From NCBI GenBank assembly GCA_963377175.1, contig CAUJNA010003826.1, positions 1 to 64,000 on the forward strand: DNA of 64,000 bases, given 5' to 3'. A program made the position numbers and the translations under genes. Origin of the DNA: Effrenium voratum (lineage: Eukaryota > Sar > Dinophyceae > Suessiales > Symbiodiniaceae). This document shows positions 14,281-23,894 of the stretch, in pieces; the stretch's first letter is position 1, and each line of letters begins with the position of its first letter. Below the pieces are notes generated by a model. It saw nothing but the letters and a program-made list of their open reading frames with translations, was not told the DNA's origin and searched no databases.

Positions 14281-14350
14281 ACCAGGGAAGAATCGAACCC
14301 GCGACCCGCCGGCCCGGGAGCAGGCGCGCGAACCACGAGACAACTCCCGC
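14281..14350 (-). ncRNA. tRNA-like relic (SINE-head type)
   Basis: Read on the minus strand, 70 nt have tRNA proportions: a degenerate A-box-like stretch (TTGTCTCGTGG), an anticodon-arm-like GCCTG...CCGGC with a C-rich loop, and a nearly perfect B-box (GGTTCGATTCT). The T-arm and acceptor stems do not pair well, so this is a degenerate tRNA-derived sequence rather than a working tRNA gene. It sits exactly between two different tandem arrays. Decisive test: tRNAscan-SE plus a genome-wide copy-number search. Confidence 0.4.
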
Positions 14351-14800
14351 CGATTCCCGCAGAGGGTTGCGCGGGCACCGCAGAAATCGCAAAAAACCAT
14401 GGGTTTTTGCACCTCGACCACGCCGATCCCCGCAGAGGGTTGCGCGAGCACCGCAGAAATCGCAAAAAACCATGGGTTTTTGCACCTCGACCACGCCGAT
14501 CCCCGCAGAGAGCGCAGAAATCGCAAAAAACCATGGGTTTTTGCACCTCGACCACGCCGATCCCCGCAGGGTCGCGCGAGCAGGTTAGAAATCGCAAAAA
14601 ACCATGGGTTTTTGCACCTCGACCACGCCGATCCTCGCAGATGGTCGCGCGAGCAGCGCAGAAATCGCAAAAAACCATGGGTTTTTGCACCTCGACCACG
14701 CCGATCCCCGCAGAGGGTCGCGCGAGCAGGTTAAACATCGCAAAAAACCATGGGTTTTTGCACCTCGACCACGCCGATCCCCGCAGAGGGTCGGTTTTCG
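14351..14800. repeat. ~72-bp tandem repeat with CCATGG palindromic core
   Basis: Six copies of a unit containing GCAAAAAACCATGGGTTTTTGC-like dyad symmetry, followed by CACCTCGACCACGCCGATCC and a CGCAGAGGG/GCGCGAGCA linker. The CCATGG cores lie at about 14397, 14470, 14531, 14602, 14675 and 14748 (spacings 73, 61, 71, 73, 73). The core could form a hairpin with a 7-bp A/T-rich stem. Long apparent ORFs on both strands come from the array. Confidence 0.93.
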
Positions 14801-14844
14801 TGTAGTGTCGTCGGCACTACCCCGCCGCCCTAAGAAGAGATTTT

Positions 14845-15440
14845 AACTCCTCGCAAGTCAATTGCACTTGGCTCCTTGCACTTGCAACTTGCACTTGACT
14901 CCTTGCACTTGCAACTTGCACTTGACTCCATGCACTTGCAACTTGCACTTGACTCCTTGCACTTGCAACTTGCACTTGGCTGCTTGCACTTGCAACTTGC
15001 ACTTGACTCCATGCGCTTGGCTCCTTGCAGCTCGCAATGACTCTCTGACTCCTTGCAATGACTCCTTGCAATGACCTTGCAATGACCCTGCAACGACCCT
15101 TGCAATGCACTCTTGCAATGACTCCTTGCAATGACCTTGCAATGACTCCTTGCAATGACTTTGCAATGACTCCTTGCAATGACTCCTTGCAATGACTCCT
15201 TGCAATGACTCCTTGCAATGACTTTGCAATGACTCCTTGCAATGACTCCTTGCAATGACTCCTTGCCTGTGACTGCACCTTGCAATGACTCCTTGCAATG
15301 ACTCCTTGCAATGACTCCTTGCAATGAATGATGCAATGGCTCCTTGCATTGACTTTCATGATGATGATTCCTTGCAATGACTCCTTGCATTGACTTTCAT
15401 GATGATGATTCCTTGCAATGACACCTTGTAATGACTCTCA
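14845..15440. repeat. CTTGCA-rich minisatellites
   Basis: Two linked arrays. At 14865-15035 there are alternating ACTTGCAACTTGC and ACTTGACTCCTTGC units; at 15040-15440 there are CTTGCAATGACTC units with shorter CTTTGCAATGAC variants. All share TTGCA with the 14-bp array to the left, suggesting expansion from a common seed. No gene is supported. Confidence 0.92.
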
Positions 15441-15678
15441 TGAGAACAACTCAAGTGAACCCAGCGGAAGAACCCTTCGCCATGCTTTCGGGAACAAAAT
15501 GAACAAACCATTACGGAAATTGAATAGATAAACAAATGAAATAAGACACAGTTAAATAACAATAAATATGCATTTATATATGTAATTTAAATTAAAAACT
15601 AACCAACTAACCAACCAACCAATCAAAGAAACTCACTAAATTAGCTAACTAACCAACTAAACTAAAACAACATCCACA

Positions 15679-15816
15679 ATGAATGAATGAATGAATGAAT
15701 GAATGAATGAATGAATGAATGAATGAATGAATGAATGAATGAATGAATGAATGAATGAATGAATGAATGAATGAATGAATGAATGAATGAATGAATGAAT
15801 GAATGAATGAATGAAT
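15679..15816. repeat. (GAAT)n microsatellite
   Basis: About 34 perfect ATGA/GAAT tetranucleotide units. The minus strand gives a long Ser-Phe-Ile-His frame, an artefact of the repeat. Confidence 0.96.
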
Positions 15817-18633
15817 AAACACAATCATACATTAAAGAGTTTTCGAGTAACAACGAACAGTTCCTCGAACCTTTCTGGCGGGGAGGCGGGGGCAAAGGCC
15901 GTTCCCCTGTCCAGTAACAGTGGGAGAACCCCAACCCACTTAGAGGGTGCCACCAAAACACAAGGATCTAAGACTCCGACGGGCACCCCATCTTTGTGGA
16001 GATGCTTTGCGAACTCCTTGAATGCCTCGGAATGGACGAGTGAGGTGCGCTCCCAACCTGGAACCCGAGGGGATAACTTCTCCGAGTTGGAACGCAATGC
16101 AAGTCCTCCTGATTTGGGACCGTCTCCCGCTGAAGTCACCCCGTTTCATACTAAATCTAAAGGGGTCGATTACCACCATCCAAAGAACCAAAGTCAGGTT
16201 TTGACTGTCGGATCCCATGCCCCCCTCCCCCACCCCGTCCCCCAACAGCCGAGATGCTGAGACCCCCTCAATCCAACCTCCCCGGTCCTTGACCAGGCGC
16301 TTCAGCCACACGGCCATACCCTGGCCACAGCCCCCCATCGACCGAGGCCTTATGTCCAAATCGGGGGGATTGGGACCCCATTTTGGGGTGTTGGTTTCTG
16401 GTTGCAGTCTGTAAAGGGAACCTCAAAGAAGTGGGATGGTGGGGAATGTGCGGCTTGGGCCTGGGGTTGGGTTGGCGTAGGTTTCAATAAGCTTATAGTA
16501 TATTCACCGTTTGAGATTGTGGGGTTGCCCTATTGCACCACTCGTTCAAGTGGCCTCCGGGTGCTACTGCAAAAGGAGAGTACGCCAGTTTGTCTCCGGT
16601 AGGTTGAAGGTAGGTTTCAGATTGACGTCGGGAAAATAGGCTTGCTCTCCTGCGGGAAAAGCATCGTCCCTGGAGGGCCTCCCTTTCAGTATGGGTTTAG
16701 GTTTCGGCGCGATTCAGGACAGGTTTAGGGTCGGGCTGCTTTCGGCATGTAGGGTTGTCTGCTAACTTCTTGTTTCAAAGTCACGCCCTAAGTGGCCGGC
16801 AAGTACCCCTGGAAGTCAGTGCACCAACGGGCGGAGCAGTGACATCAAGATCGATCGCGACCGTGATGGTATGTAGAACATGCTCATCGAAAGAAAGCAA
16901 TGGCAAGCTGTCAGCAAACAGAAGAGATCGTAGAGGGAAAAAAGCGGTGCATACAATGGCATGAACTCAGGGCGTGTGCTACTGCGTCGCCCGTTGCTGC
17001 ACCTGCAATCTACATCGGCATCTGGTTGGTTGACTAGCTTCGTTTGCGGAAGCCGCATTACCAATCACCAAGCACATGGTGACTATGCTGGGCCAAACCC
17101 GGTACGTAGTACTTGGTTTCCAACGACCGGCCCGTGATCAATGCTTAATGCATCCCAAAAAAGCACAGTCCATGCTTTCTGGTTCCTACATTCGGCCTGC
17201 CTTTTATGTTTGGGTTTGTCTCCAACAAATAAACCCCAAAAGTGGTTGGTGTCCTTTTGGTGTCTCATTAAACCAACCCAACAAGGGTGCCCGCAAACCA
17301 GACACACACATATGGTGTCGCGCAACATCTGCGCCTTGGAGTTCCCGAGGAAGGCCACCATCTCAAAGCCTGACGCGCTGACACGCTGCTTGGGGCCAAC
17401 AGGTCAGCAAGGAATGAGGAGGTGCGACATTCCGACTACGAATGCAAAGGGAGGTTATGCTTCTTACTTCTTGAAATGCCCCAAGGCACAGCGCCAGTCC
17501 ACTGATGGCGGCCTTGATCCCTGAAATTGCTCAGTGTCTTTTCCCGCTGCTCCACCCACGCCTGTCTGGTTCAAGGGCACAACCCTGGGGTGCGCCAAAA
17601 GGCGGTTCGCCCAGTTTCTGTCCCGCAAGAGCATGATCATCGCCTCCGGGGCTTGCAGCCTACCAAATCAAAAGGCGTTGGACACGTTGAATCCCAAGCG
17701 GAAGGGGCGGCAAAACGTGCCATGACTTTGAATGGTGAGATGGTGAAAATTGGAAACGGCTCCACCCAGGAGTTTGCTGTTCTTGGCGGCTTGCTTACTG
17801 GCAAATATCACCTTCACATGAAACCACGGAGAGCACTGTAGTGAAGCAAGCGGATGTACGGGGGCCACTCTTGAAAAGGGGCTTCCGGCCCAACAGGGGG
17901 CCAACACCAAGTTGAAGAAATACCCGGCCCCCGCACAGACCACTAGTAGACCTGCGGAATGCTCGTGACTCGCTGAATATGTGGGATGCCTGCTGGCAAG
18001 GGGGCATTGTGACTGGAAACAGCACTGTGATTTCTTCAGATTGGTGAGCCCTGGCCAATGCCGAAGTGCGAGCCTGTGATTCAGATTTCCATAAATGGAG
18101 ATCCTAATGCAAAAGCATGATAAATGATAGTCTTACTCGCCCATTTGGCCATGAGAAAGGACAATCGACTTGACTCAAACCATGCCGACCCCATGTAAGT
18201 AGCAAAAGGGATAGCATCACCCCAATGGGATAATTATGCAACCCCCAACTGTAAATGCCCGTTTGGTGCAAAACAACATAAGTAGCTTTCGACTACGGGG
18301 AAGTCCCGCATGCCGTCAACAGACGGACTGCTCCCAGATATGCGTCTCCTCCCCTTATGTTCCTTACCTTTTTGTCTTTGCTTTTCGAATGTGGAGTTGC
18401 TCGGAATCAGCTTGTTCAACAAAACAAGACTGCAATCTCCACAGCAAATGAAAACAAGTTCTTCGATCCCCGTGAAGAGCAGGAGCTCTGCGTCCCGGAG
18501 GGGGAGTTCCGAATCCCCCAAAACGGTGGGCGCAACGGGGTGCACAACGATCGGCGCCCTGGGGGACGGCGCTAGGTGCGGCGGCTGGGGGCGGAGCAAC
18601 ATTGTCACACTTTCTGCGTCATTCGTCGAGACT
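15817..18633. other. unassigned stretch
   Basis: No confident gene. Open frames of 60-150 codons occur on both strands, but none combines coding-like composition with clean splice borders. Composition is moderate in GC with many GGGTT/CCAAA words typical of the window's non-coding DNA. Confidence 0.5.
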
Positions 18634-18738
18634 GGGTATGGCTCAAAATTCAATCACCAGGGGTGGTTAAGGTTTTGGTCCATGTTTCCACTTACTAGGG
18701 TTCCATTTGGGGTACCTATTTTTGACCCACCACTGCCA
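18634..18738 (+). repeat. dispersed repeat family 1, copy a
   Basis: Shares the ordered words GGTCAAAAT ... CAGGGG ... GGTTTTGGTCCATGTTTCC ... AGGGTTCCATTT ... TTTTTGACCCAC with the segments at 22153-22217 and 55328-55430. The copies are diverged and differ by internal deletions. This is probably an old dispersed repeat of introns or spacers. Confidence 0.6.
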
Positions 18739-20453
18739 TATTGTTACGTAGTGCTACGTCGTGACACTTGCACTTACAGCTGTATTGCAAGGCATGACTA
18801 CAACACCTGAAAGCGAACGGAACAAAAGGCCGGGATGAGAATGAGGCCATAGCCAAGTTGTACATATTGCACAGGGCAGCGGCCAAAAAGCGATATACCG
18901 CCTAATATTGCGCCAAAAGTCGTCACCAGAAAACCGTATTCAGATTTGGGACTCTTCCGCGACGCTGTTTGGTCAATTAGCCATTGAAACGCCAGCTTTT
19001 TGGTGCAAGCAAACAAGAAATGGCATCAACTATTGCAAGAATAGCACATTTTAGGCCAATCGGGTCTCCCCCTGTTGCTGTCCAACCGGTTCCACCCACT
19101 TTGAATGCATGCCCGCTGTACCAGTAGTGGGTGTGGGAAAAGAAGGGCGTACATTAGTTGGTCCGTGGGTTACCTGAGTAGGAAGCTCCCGTCTATAGAG
19201 CTATACCTTGAGAATTGTTGGCCCTGTGTCGATGCCTTGCATCCGTCTCGCATTCAAGGACCGTTGTCTAGGCTCCATATCTGCGAGTTGTGCTGATCAC
19301 TTCGCATTAGTGGAGCCGCCCTGATGGGACATCGTGACCTTCAGATAGATCATTGACGCTATGTGGTCAGACTATGCCAAAGCGACAACCACAAGGTATG
19401 GCAATTGCCCATACGCAAGTGATTTGCCCTTCCCCCCTTCTTCAAGCACCAAGCTGCCAGCAGCAGCAATGGCAAGGTAAACCTCGGAGAAATCAAAAGC
19501 CCGATCTGAGCCCCCCGTTGAACACGGCGACCTTCCTATTGGGGGGGTTAAAGTCACTGATACACACATATATATATATATATAACATTGGGTTGAGATC
19601 AAGCAAACTCAGAATCTTGTGGATTGTTGTCCCGGTGCATGTTTTTGCGGGGCCTGTGACAGGCGAGAGGAGCCCCAACGCTTGTGCTTCCAGGGAAAAT
19701 AGAGCGGCATTGGACCCTATAGAACGCTCGTTCAAAAGGCGCCAATCTCACCTGACTCCCCTACATTGGGTCATCTCTAAGGAAGCGTCCAAAAACACCC
19801 CGACAAACCAAATGGAGCAGCCGATCATTCCCCAGCCGTCAGAATTCTACTCCACTCAGTCCCACAGAAATTGCCTCCTTGGCACAGCTCGCATGCCGGA
19901 CCTTCAGTCCAAGCGGCACCATGTCGGCAGCCCAGGCAACGCAAATCCAGAAGAACAGCAAGGCCGCTGCAGACAAAGGCCAGTAATACCTCCGCAACAA
20001 CATGCAATGTCAATGTGAGGTGCCAGCGTGCAAAATGCAGGATCCATTCCGTTCAGTTGCCGGCTTTTTGGGCTTCCAAGTTGCATATCCAACGTTGAGC
20101 GTAACAATGCGTTGGGATGCGTTGGGTGTCCACAAAACAACTTAAATGAGTCCATTGTTGCCTGCGAATGAGTGATTGTGCTCGACAGCCAGCTCCTCGT
20201 ACAAACAGCACCACCAAACGCACCTAGACAAAATGGCTTGAGCAGTAGTTAGATCCATCATTGGGGAATGTAACAGCAGAGCGCAAGTAGCCACGCCACC
20301 ACCCCACCCCCGTCTGCATCCCCATGCGGGCAAGCACGCAGAAACTAGACAATTCAAGTACTGATTGGCCAGTCGGTGACGTGCTTCCCGCATGGCTAAA
20401 GTTTGCTCCGTCCCCTTGAGCCTTCCAAACTCGGCGGATGCCCGTTCGCTTAC
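18739..20453. other. unassigned stretch
   Basis: Contains coding-like but ambiguous minus-strand segments near 19385-19545 and 19860-20000, where two or three frames are open and borders could not be fixed. It also has a short (TA)n run near 19566. No call made. Confidence 0.4.
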
Positions 20454-20586
20454 CAGGGCACCACCCCGCAATGAGCAGCAGGATGTTCAAATACGGCCAC
20501 AAGAAGACCTGGTTGAAGACCTCCGTCATCTCCATGATCTCTTCCATAAAGTGTTTGATGGAGGCCTTGAAGCAAAAGTTTGCTGT
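20454..20586 (-). CDS. internal exon, likely membrane protein
   Basis: A 133-nt minus-strand segment with a good acceptor (...GAACAGCGCAG) and a canonical CCCTG|GTAAGCG donor. The single open frame gives about 44 residues: an aromatic/basic start, an acidic Met-Glu-Glu-Ile-Met helix, and then a hydrophobic Phe-Leu-Trp-Pro-Tyr-Leu-Asn-Ile-Leu-Leu-Leu-Ile segment that looks like a transmembrane helix. This is the best isolated exon in the left half. A transporter or other integral membrane protein is inferred, but no family was identified. Confidence 0.52.
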
Positions 20587-22152
20587 CTGCGCTGTTCAAA
20601 GTGGAGGCATTTCTGGAACATGGGACCCTAAGGGCATAGGAAGGGTCTGGCCATATCAAAAATGCATTGCATTGTGGAGAAATGATGTTCCTTCGCTGCG
20701 ACTGGCGCCGCGAGTGAAAGTAACAAGTCAGATAACCCAACCTTTAGTATGTGGCTTCCCAAATTTGAGGAATCCCCTCTTAAAGCTGGTGGTTGCTTTC
20801 AAGCTTGCAGAGTTTGCTGGGCCCAGCCACCAAAGAGCAATGGGTGCACAAGTTGGCACGTTGGCGCACTGGTCAAAACTAGGAAACCAAAAGGTTGAGG
20901 CTGGGTTGAAACCTGCAGCCTCTTGACTTTTACGAGGAAGCAAGCTTTGTGCCGATGAGGCTGCGTTGATTTAATGATTGCTGCGCATGCTGGCAAAGAA
21001 GGCGAAAGAAGTTGTGCAGCAACTCCCTTACGATACCAGCGATCATAGAAGTGGACAGATCTGAGCATGATGGCAGTGCTTCAGCCCAAATCCCATTTCA
21101 TAGTGGTTTAATTTTAAGAATCAACCAAACTGCTAAACACCCCCCGCAACAAACACAACGGCCGCCAAAAGCAACACTTCACCAAATTGCTGATCCCAAG
21201 TGGCTGGTGACAAGAACGTCTCAGCCTCCGCGAAAGTCCTCAGACATGCGCGGTTTTGTCCGCTTGGCGGTGGTTATCATTTGTGTCGTGATGGAAACTC
21301 CTCGTGACGCGGTGTATTGCTACACGCGGTGGCAATACTGATAGGCTGGGTGGGCAACACTTGCAGGCAACTTGAACTCGCGCGTCCCATCCTTGAGTTG
21401 GCGAATCCTGCCACACTTGACCGGGGACCAGACAAATGACTGCTTTGCACGAGCCAAGCCATGCATTCCCGGGTTGGCACAGCGAACGTCTCCCCATCTG
21501 ACACTTCGAAGCACCTGCAAACTTCCCTCCAATTCAAACTCAAGCAAGCAAAGCAACGTGAGGGCTACATGGTTCTTGTCAAAGCTGCTCCCACCTGGCA
21601 CCAGCCAAAAGAAAGCCTTGTGAACGTACCAAACAGCAACAGATGTGACCTTGTTTGCATTGGCTTCGAACTGCCCATGGACACCACAAACGTTGACCTC
21701 TCCATCTTTATGCATCCGAGCAGTAGGCATCGGATGTTGCCACCATGGGACGGCTCTGGCAGGCAACACGCATACCACTCCGCATTCTTGATGACATCAT
21801 GGATCCTCTGGAGAGTGCTGTAACTTTGACCACGCCCACTCCGATTCAAAGGGGGCTACCCCTCCTCCCAGAAACATAGCACCTGTGGTAGGCTACCTGG
21901 AAGACGAGTTGAGGGAAGTCCCCCGCAAAGCGGCAAAGCCGTGTGGCAAACGCCCGGCTTTGCTCACTCATATGCCGCATGTTCAGCTTGCGAGCAGGGG
22001 GTTTTCAGCCAATGGAGGCGAAGGAATCCTTACAAAAAAAGCTGTGGAAAGGTCCCAGCACTTGGTTGCCTGGGAGTGGCTCAGAACTGGGGATCCCCAA
22101 CAAAATGGGCGGTTTCAAGGTTTCTCTATGTGCCGCAAACAACATCATGCGA
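20587..22152. other. unassigned stretch with ambiguous coding-like DNA
   Basis: At about 21280-21600 the minus strand is coding-like in two overlapping frames (one Trp/Ser/Val-rich, one Glu/Ala-rich), so neither frame nor borders could be settled. The remainder shows no gene. The dispersed repeat at 22153-22217 abuts the retroelement on this side. Confidence 0.35.
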
Positions 22153-22217
22153 GTGTGGGTCAAAATTAAATCACTAGGGGACCACAGGTTTTAGTCCAAT
22201 TTTTGACCCACAGCCAA
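22153..22217 (+). repeat. dispersed repeat family 1, copy b
   Basis: A short diverged copy of the family also at 18634 and 55328. It starts GGGTCAAAATT and ends TTTTTGACCCACAGCC, and it ends 16 bp before the terminus of the large retroelement. Confidence 0.55.
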
Positions 22218-22233
22218 GCGAGGATCTCTTCCG

Positions 22234-22385
22234 GACTCTTCAAAGCACCACATTGGTGCTACTGGTACCTTAATCGCGAACGGTGCATCCTTTACGCCGC
22301 ATAAGGATTAGTGCCAAAATGGGAGGATTGCCCAGCTCCACTGGGCAGCTCCCCTCAGCAGCTGATGGGAGTAGAATTGATGCCA
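22234..22385 (-). repeat. terminal repeat B2 (element 3' end)
   Basis: 152 bp identical by eye to 27912-28063. It contains two perfect hairpins: AGCACCA-CAT-TGGTGCT (22244-22260) and TGCCCAG-CTCCA-CTGGGCA (22329-22347). It lies 51 bp downstream of the RNase H stop codon. Confidence 0.93.
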
Positions 22386-22436
22386 CTCCCACAGCGAGGG
22401 AGGAATCCTCCCACCTCACCGGATGCCCTCCCGGCA

Positions 22437-23696
22437 TCATGGGTGAGGAAGGAAAGTAGCGAAGATCAGCTTGATCAATTCGCTTTCGACTGAGGGGAAG
22501 ACCCGGTTCTCAGTCGGAAATTGCGGGTCCGGATGAGTAAGTTCATCCGCCCATGTGTTAAAGTCGCGCTTCACATGCGACGGTCCTAACATGACCTGGT
22601 GGTCATGCAGTGTTAACACAATTTCCATGAGGATGGCCGCATTGGGCATCCTGCGAGTGGAATCGTTAAGCAGGGAGAAAACGTTTCCCTGGTTATCACT
22701 AGCAACCAGAATCCTAGTGTGAGAAGCCGAGCCGGCTGCACAAAGCAGAACAGCCCTCACCAAAAGGAGGAGGCCGAAGAGCTCCAAGGCCGCTATCGCC
22801 CGCTGCGGGTCCCCAGTAGTGAAGGCCCACGGCTCGCCCTCCGGTGTGATTCTGTGTTGGAACCACTTCACTCGGGACTTGTCGGGGTTGGGCACGTCCG
22901 AGCACCAACCACCAACCCATGCATGGTCCGCCTGTTTGCCAGCTCCCGCATCAGATGCCCCCGTCCATGGAAGTGTGGGAGCAAATGGAGATGCCAGTGG
23001 GAACCTCTGGTTGAAGAGCTTCCCCAGAAGGATGGCCAGAGCACGAACCAGCTTCGGTGGCCTGCCCGAAGTGGTGCAGGCCTTCTTCCAGCTCCAAAAG
23101 GGCTGGAGGAAAGGTTTCGTCAATGGACACGCCGAAGTAGCCCATTGAATCCGGCCCAGGGCTTGTTCCACCTCCTTGCTGGTAAAGATGTCCCCCTGGG
23201 CCAGCCGTTTGAGAGTGGCCAGGATTATGACGTGCTTGACTGGAGCCAGCAGCACACAGGGCGTGATTGGGTCCACCACGAATCCCAACCAGGTATTGAC
23301 CGGGGAGAGCGCCGTCTTCTTCCAAGAAAGCGGGACTCCCAGCGCCAGAAGAGTGGCCAGGATGGCTGTGGCGTCCCAGTCCGCCCTGCTGCATCTGAGG
23401 ACCCAGCAGTAGTCGTCCACAAAAACTAAGTGCCAGTCCACCTGAGGGAAGATGTAGTACAAGAGTCTGAGCACCAAGGATGCCTTTCTTCCCCAGTACA
23501 GTTGTGCCGAGGCCATGCCGTACGTGCCCACTCTATTGACCCACCACCGGTTCTGGATGCAGGCCACCTGGTATTTCCAGTCTTTCTGGAGCACTTTGAT
23601 GCGCCTGTGGGCCTTGGTGACATCCGCCTTGAGGATGATGAAGGTTTCCCCCTGTGTCGGCGGCTGCCACGTCAGGGGTCCCAGGGCATTCCGTGC
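22437..23696 (-). CDS. reverse transcriptase (C-terminal palm) + RNase H exon
   Basis: About 419 codons continuing the polymerase begun in the 23892-26474 exon. Motifs, numbered from an open-frame position 16 codons upstream of this segment (GTG at 23744): Lys-Ala-Asp-Val-Thr-Lys-Ala (39-45, first catalytic Asp), Phe-Val-Asp-Asp-Tyr (108-112, active-site pair), Trp-Lys-Lys-Thr (141-144), then RNase H with Asp264, Glu321, Asp350 in Ser-Asp-Asn-Gln-Gly, and Asp400 in Trp-Ala-Asp-Glu-Leu. This RT/RH pair is typical of DIRS-type elements, which copy their RNA into DNA and degrade the template. No ATG opens it. The 23697-23891 gap, holding three hairpin repeats, is proposed to be an intron, because joining CAG at 23892 to GCA at 23696 keeps phase 0. 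Confidence 0.85.
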   Translation of the reverse strand, partial: ARNALGPLTWQPPTQGETFIILKADVTKAHRRIKVLQKDWKYQVACIQNRWWVNRVGTYGMASAQLYWGRKASLVLRLLYYIFPQVDWHLVFVDDYCWVLRCSRADWDATAILATLLALGVPLSWKKTALSPVNTWLGFVVDPITPCVLLAPVKHVIILATLKRLAQGDIFTSKEVEQALGRIQWATSACPLTKPFLQPFWSWKKACTTSGRPPKLVRALAILLGKLFNQRFPLASPFAPTLPWTGASDAGAGKQADHAWVGGWCSDVPNPDKSRVKWFQHRITPEGEPWAFTTGDPQRAIAALELFGLLLLVRAVLLCAAGSASHTRILVASDNQGNVFSLLNDSTRRMPNAAILMEIVLTLHDHQVMLGPSHVKRDFNTWADELTHPDPQFPTENRVFPSVESELIKLIFATFLPHP

Positions 23697-23891
23697 CTGG
23701 GAGGGTTGGGGGGAATGGGGCCCTCCGATCAGGGCCCTCGGCACCTGGAATTGGCCCCTTACTTGAGGGTGTTGACCGCGGAGAGACGTCCAGGCCGCCT
23801 GAGGTCTCCATCATCCGCCTGCCCCTATCAGGGCCCTCGGCACCTGGGGGCGGGCTGGTGCTGTGGGGGGCCCTCTCAGGGCCCTCGGCAC
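23697..23891 (-). other. proposed 195-nt intron inside the RT domain
   Basis: The gap separates RT box 1 (in 23892-26474) from the catalytic-Asp box (in 22437-23696) and carries an in-frame TGA (23811-23813). It starts with GTGCCG, from hairpin copy 3, and ends with CCCTCCCAG. Removal joins CAG|GCA in phase 0 and gives continuous RT spacing. Alternative: hairpin copy 2 (GT at 23843) is also in phase. This is inference; RNA reads across it would decide. Confidence 0.5.
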
Positions 23892-23894
23892 CTG
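23729..23894 (-). repeat. hairpin repeat, cluster of 3 in the RT gap
   Basis: Plus-strand TCAGGGCCCTCGGCACCTG at 23729-23747, 23828-23846 and 23876-23894. Each folds as CAGG/CCTG plus GCC/GGC with a 3-nt loop and one bulged base. All are in the same orientation as the other 16 copies. Confidence 0.95.

Noticed and set aside
14281..14350. Functional tRNA gene
   Set aside because: The B-box is good, but the acceptor and T stems do not pair and the anticodon loop is irregular, so only a tRNA-like relic is claimed.
13714..15390. 300-codon frames over 13.8-15.4 kb on both strands
   Set aside because: They are composed of 14-bp, 72-bp and CTTGCA repeat units. Overlapping frames in several phases show this is a repeat effect.
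15811..16260. 149-codon plus-strand frame
   Set aside because: It starts inside the (GAAT)n edge, is Ser/Pro-rich, and the opposite strand is open over the same interval. No border evidence.
21240..21778. Minus-strand frames at 21.3-21.8 kb as an exon
   Set aside because: Two overlapping frames are equally protein-like and no unique acceptor/donor pair could be chosen.
22719..23429. Plus-strand 236-codon frame over the RT region
   Set aside because: It is antisense to RT/RNase H with conserved motifs on the minus strand, and is low-quality, Arg/Ser-rich sequence.
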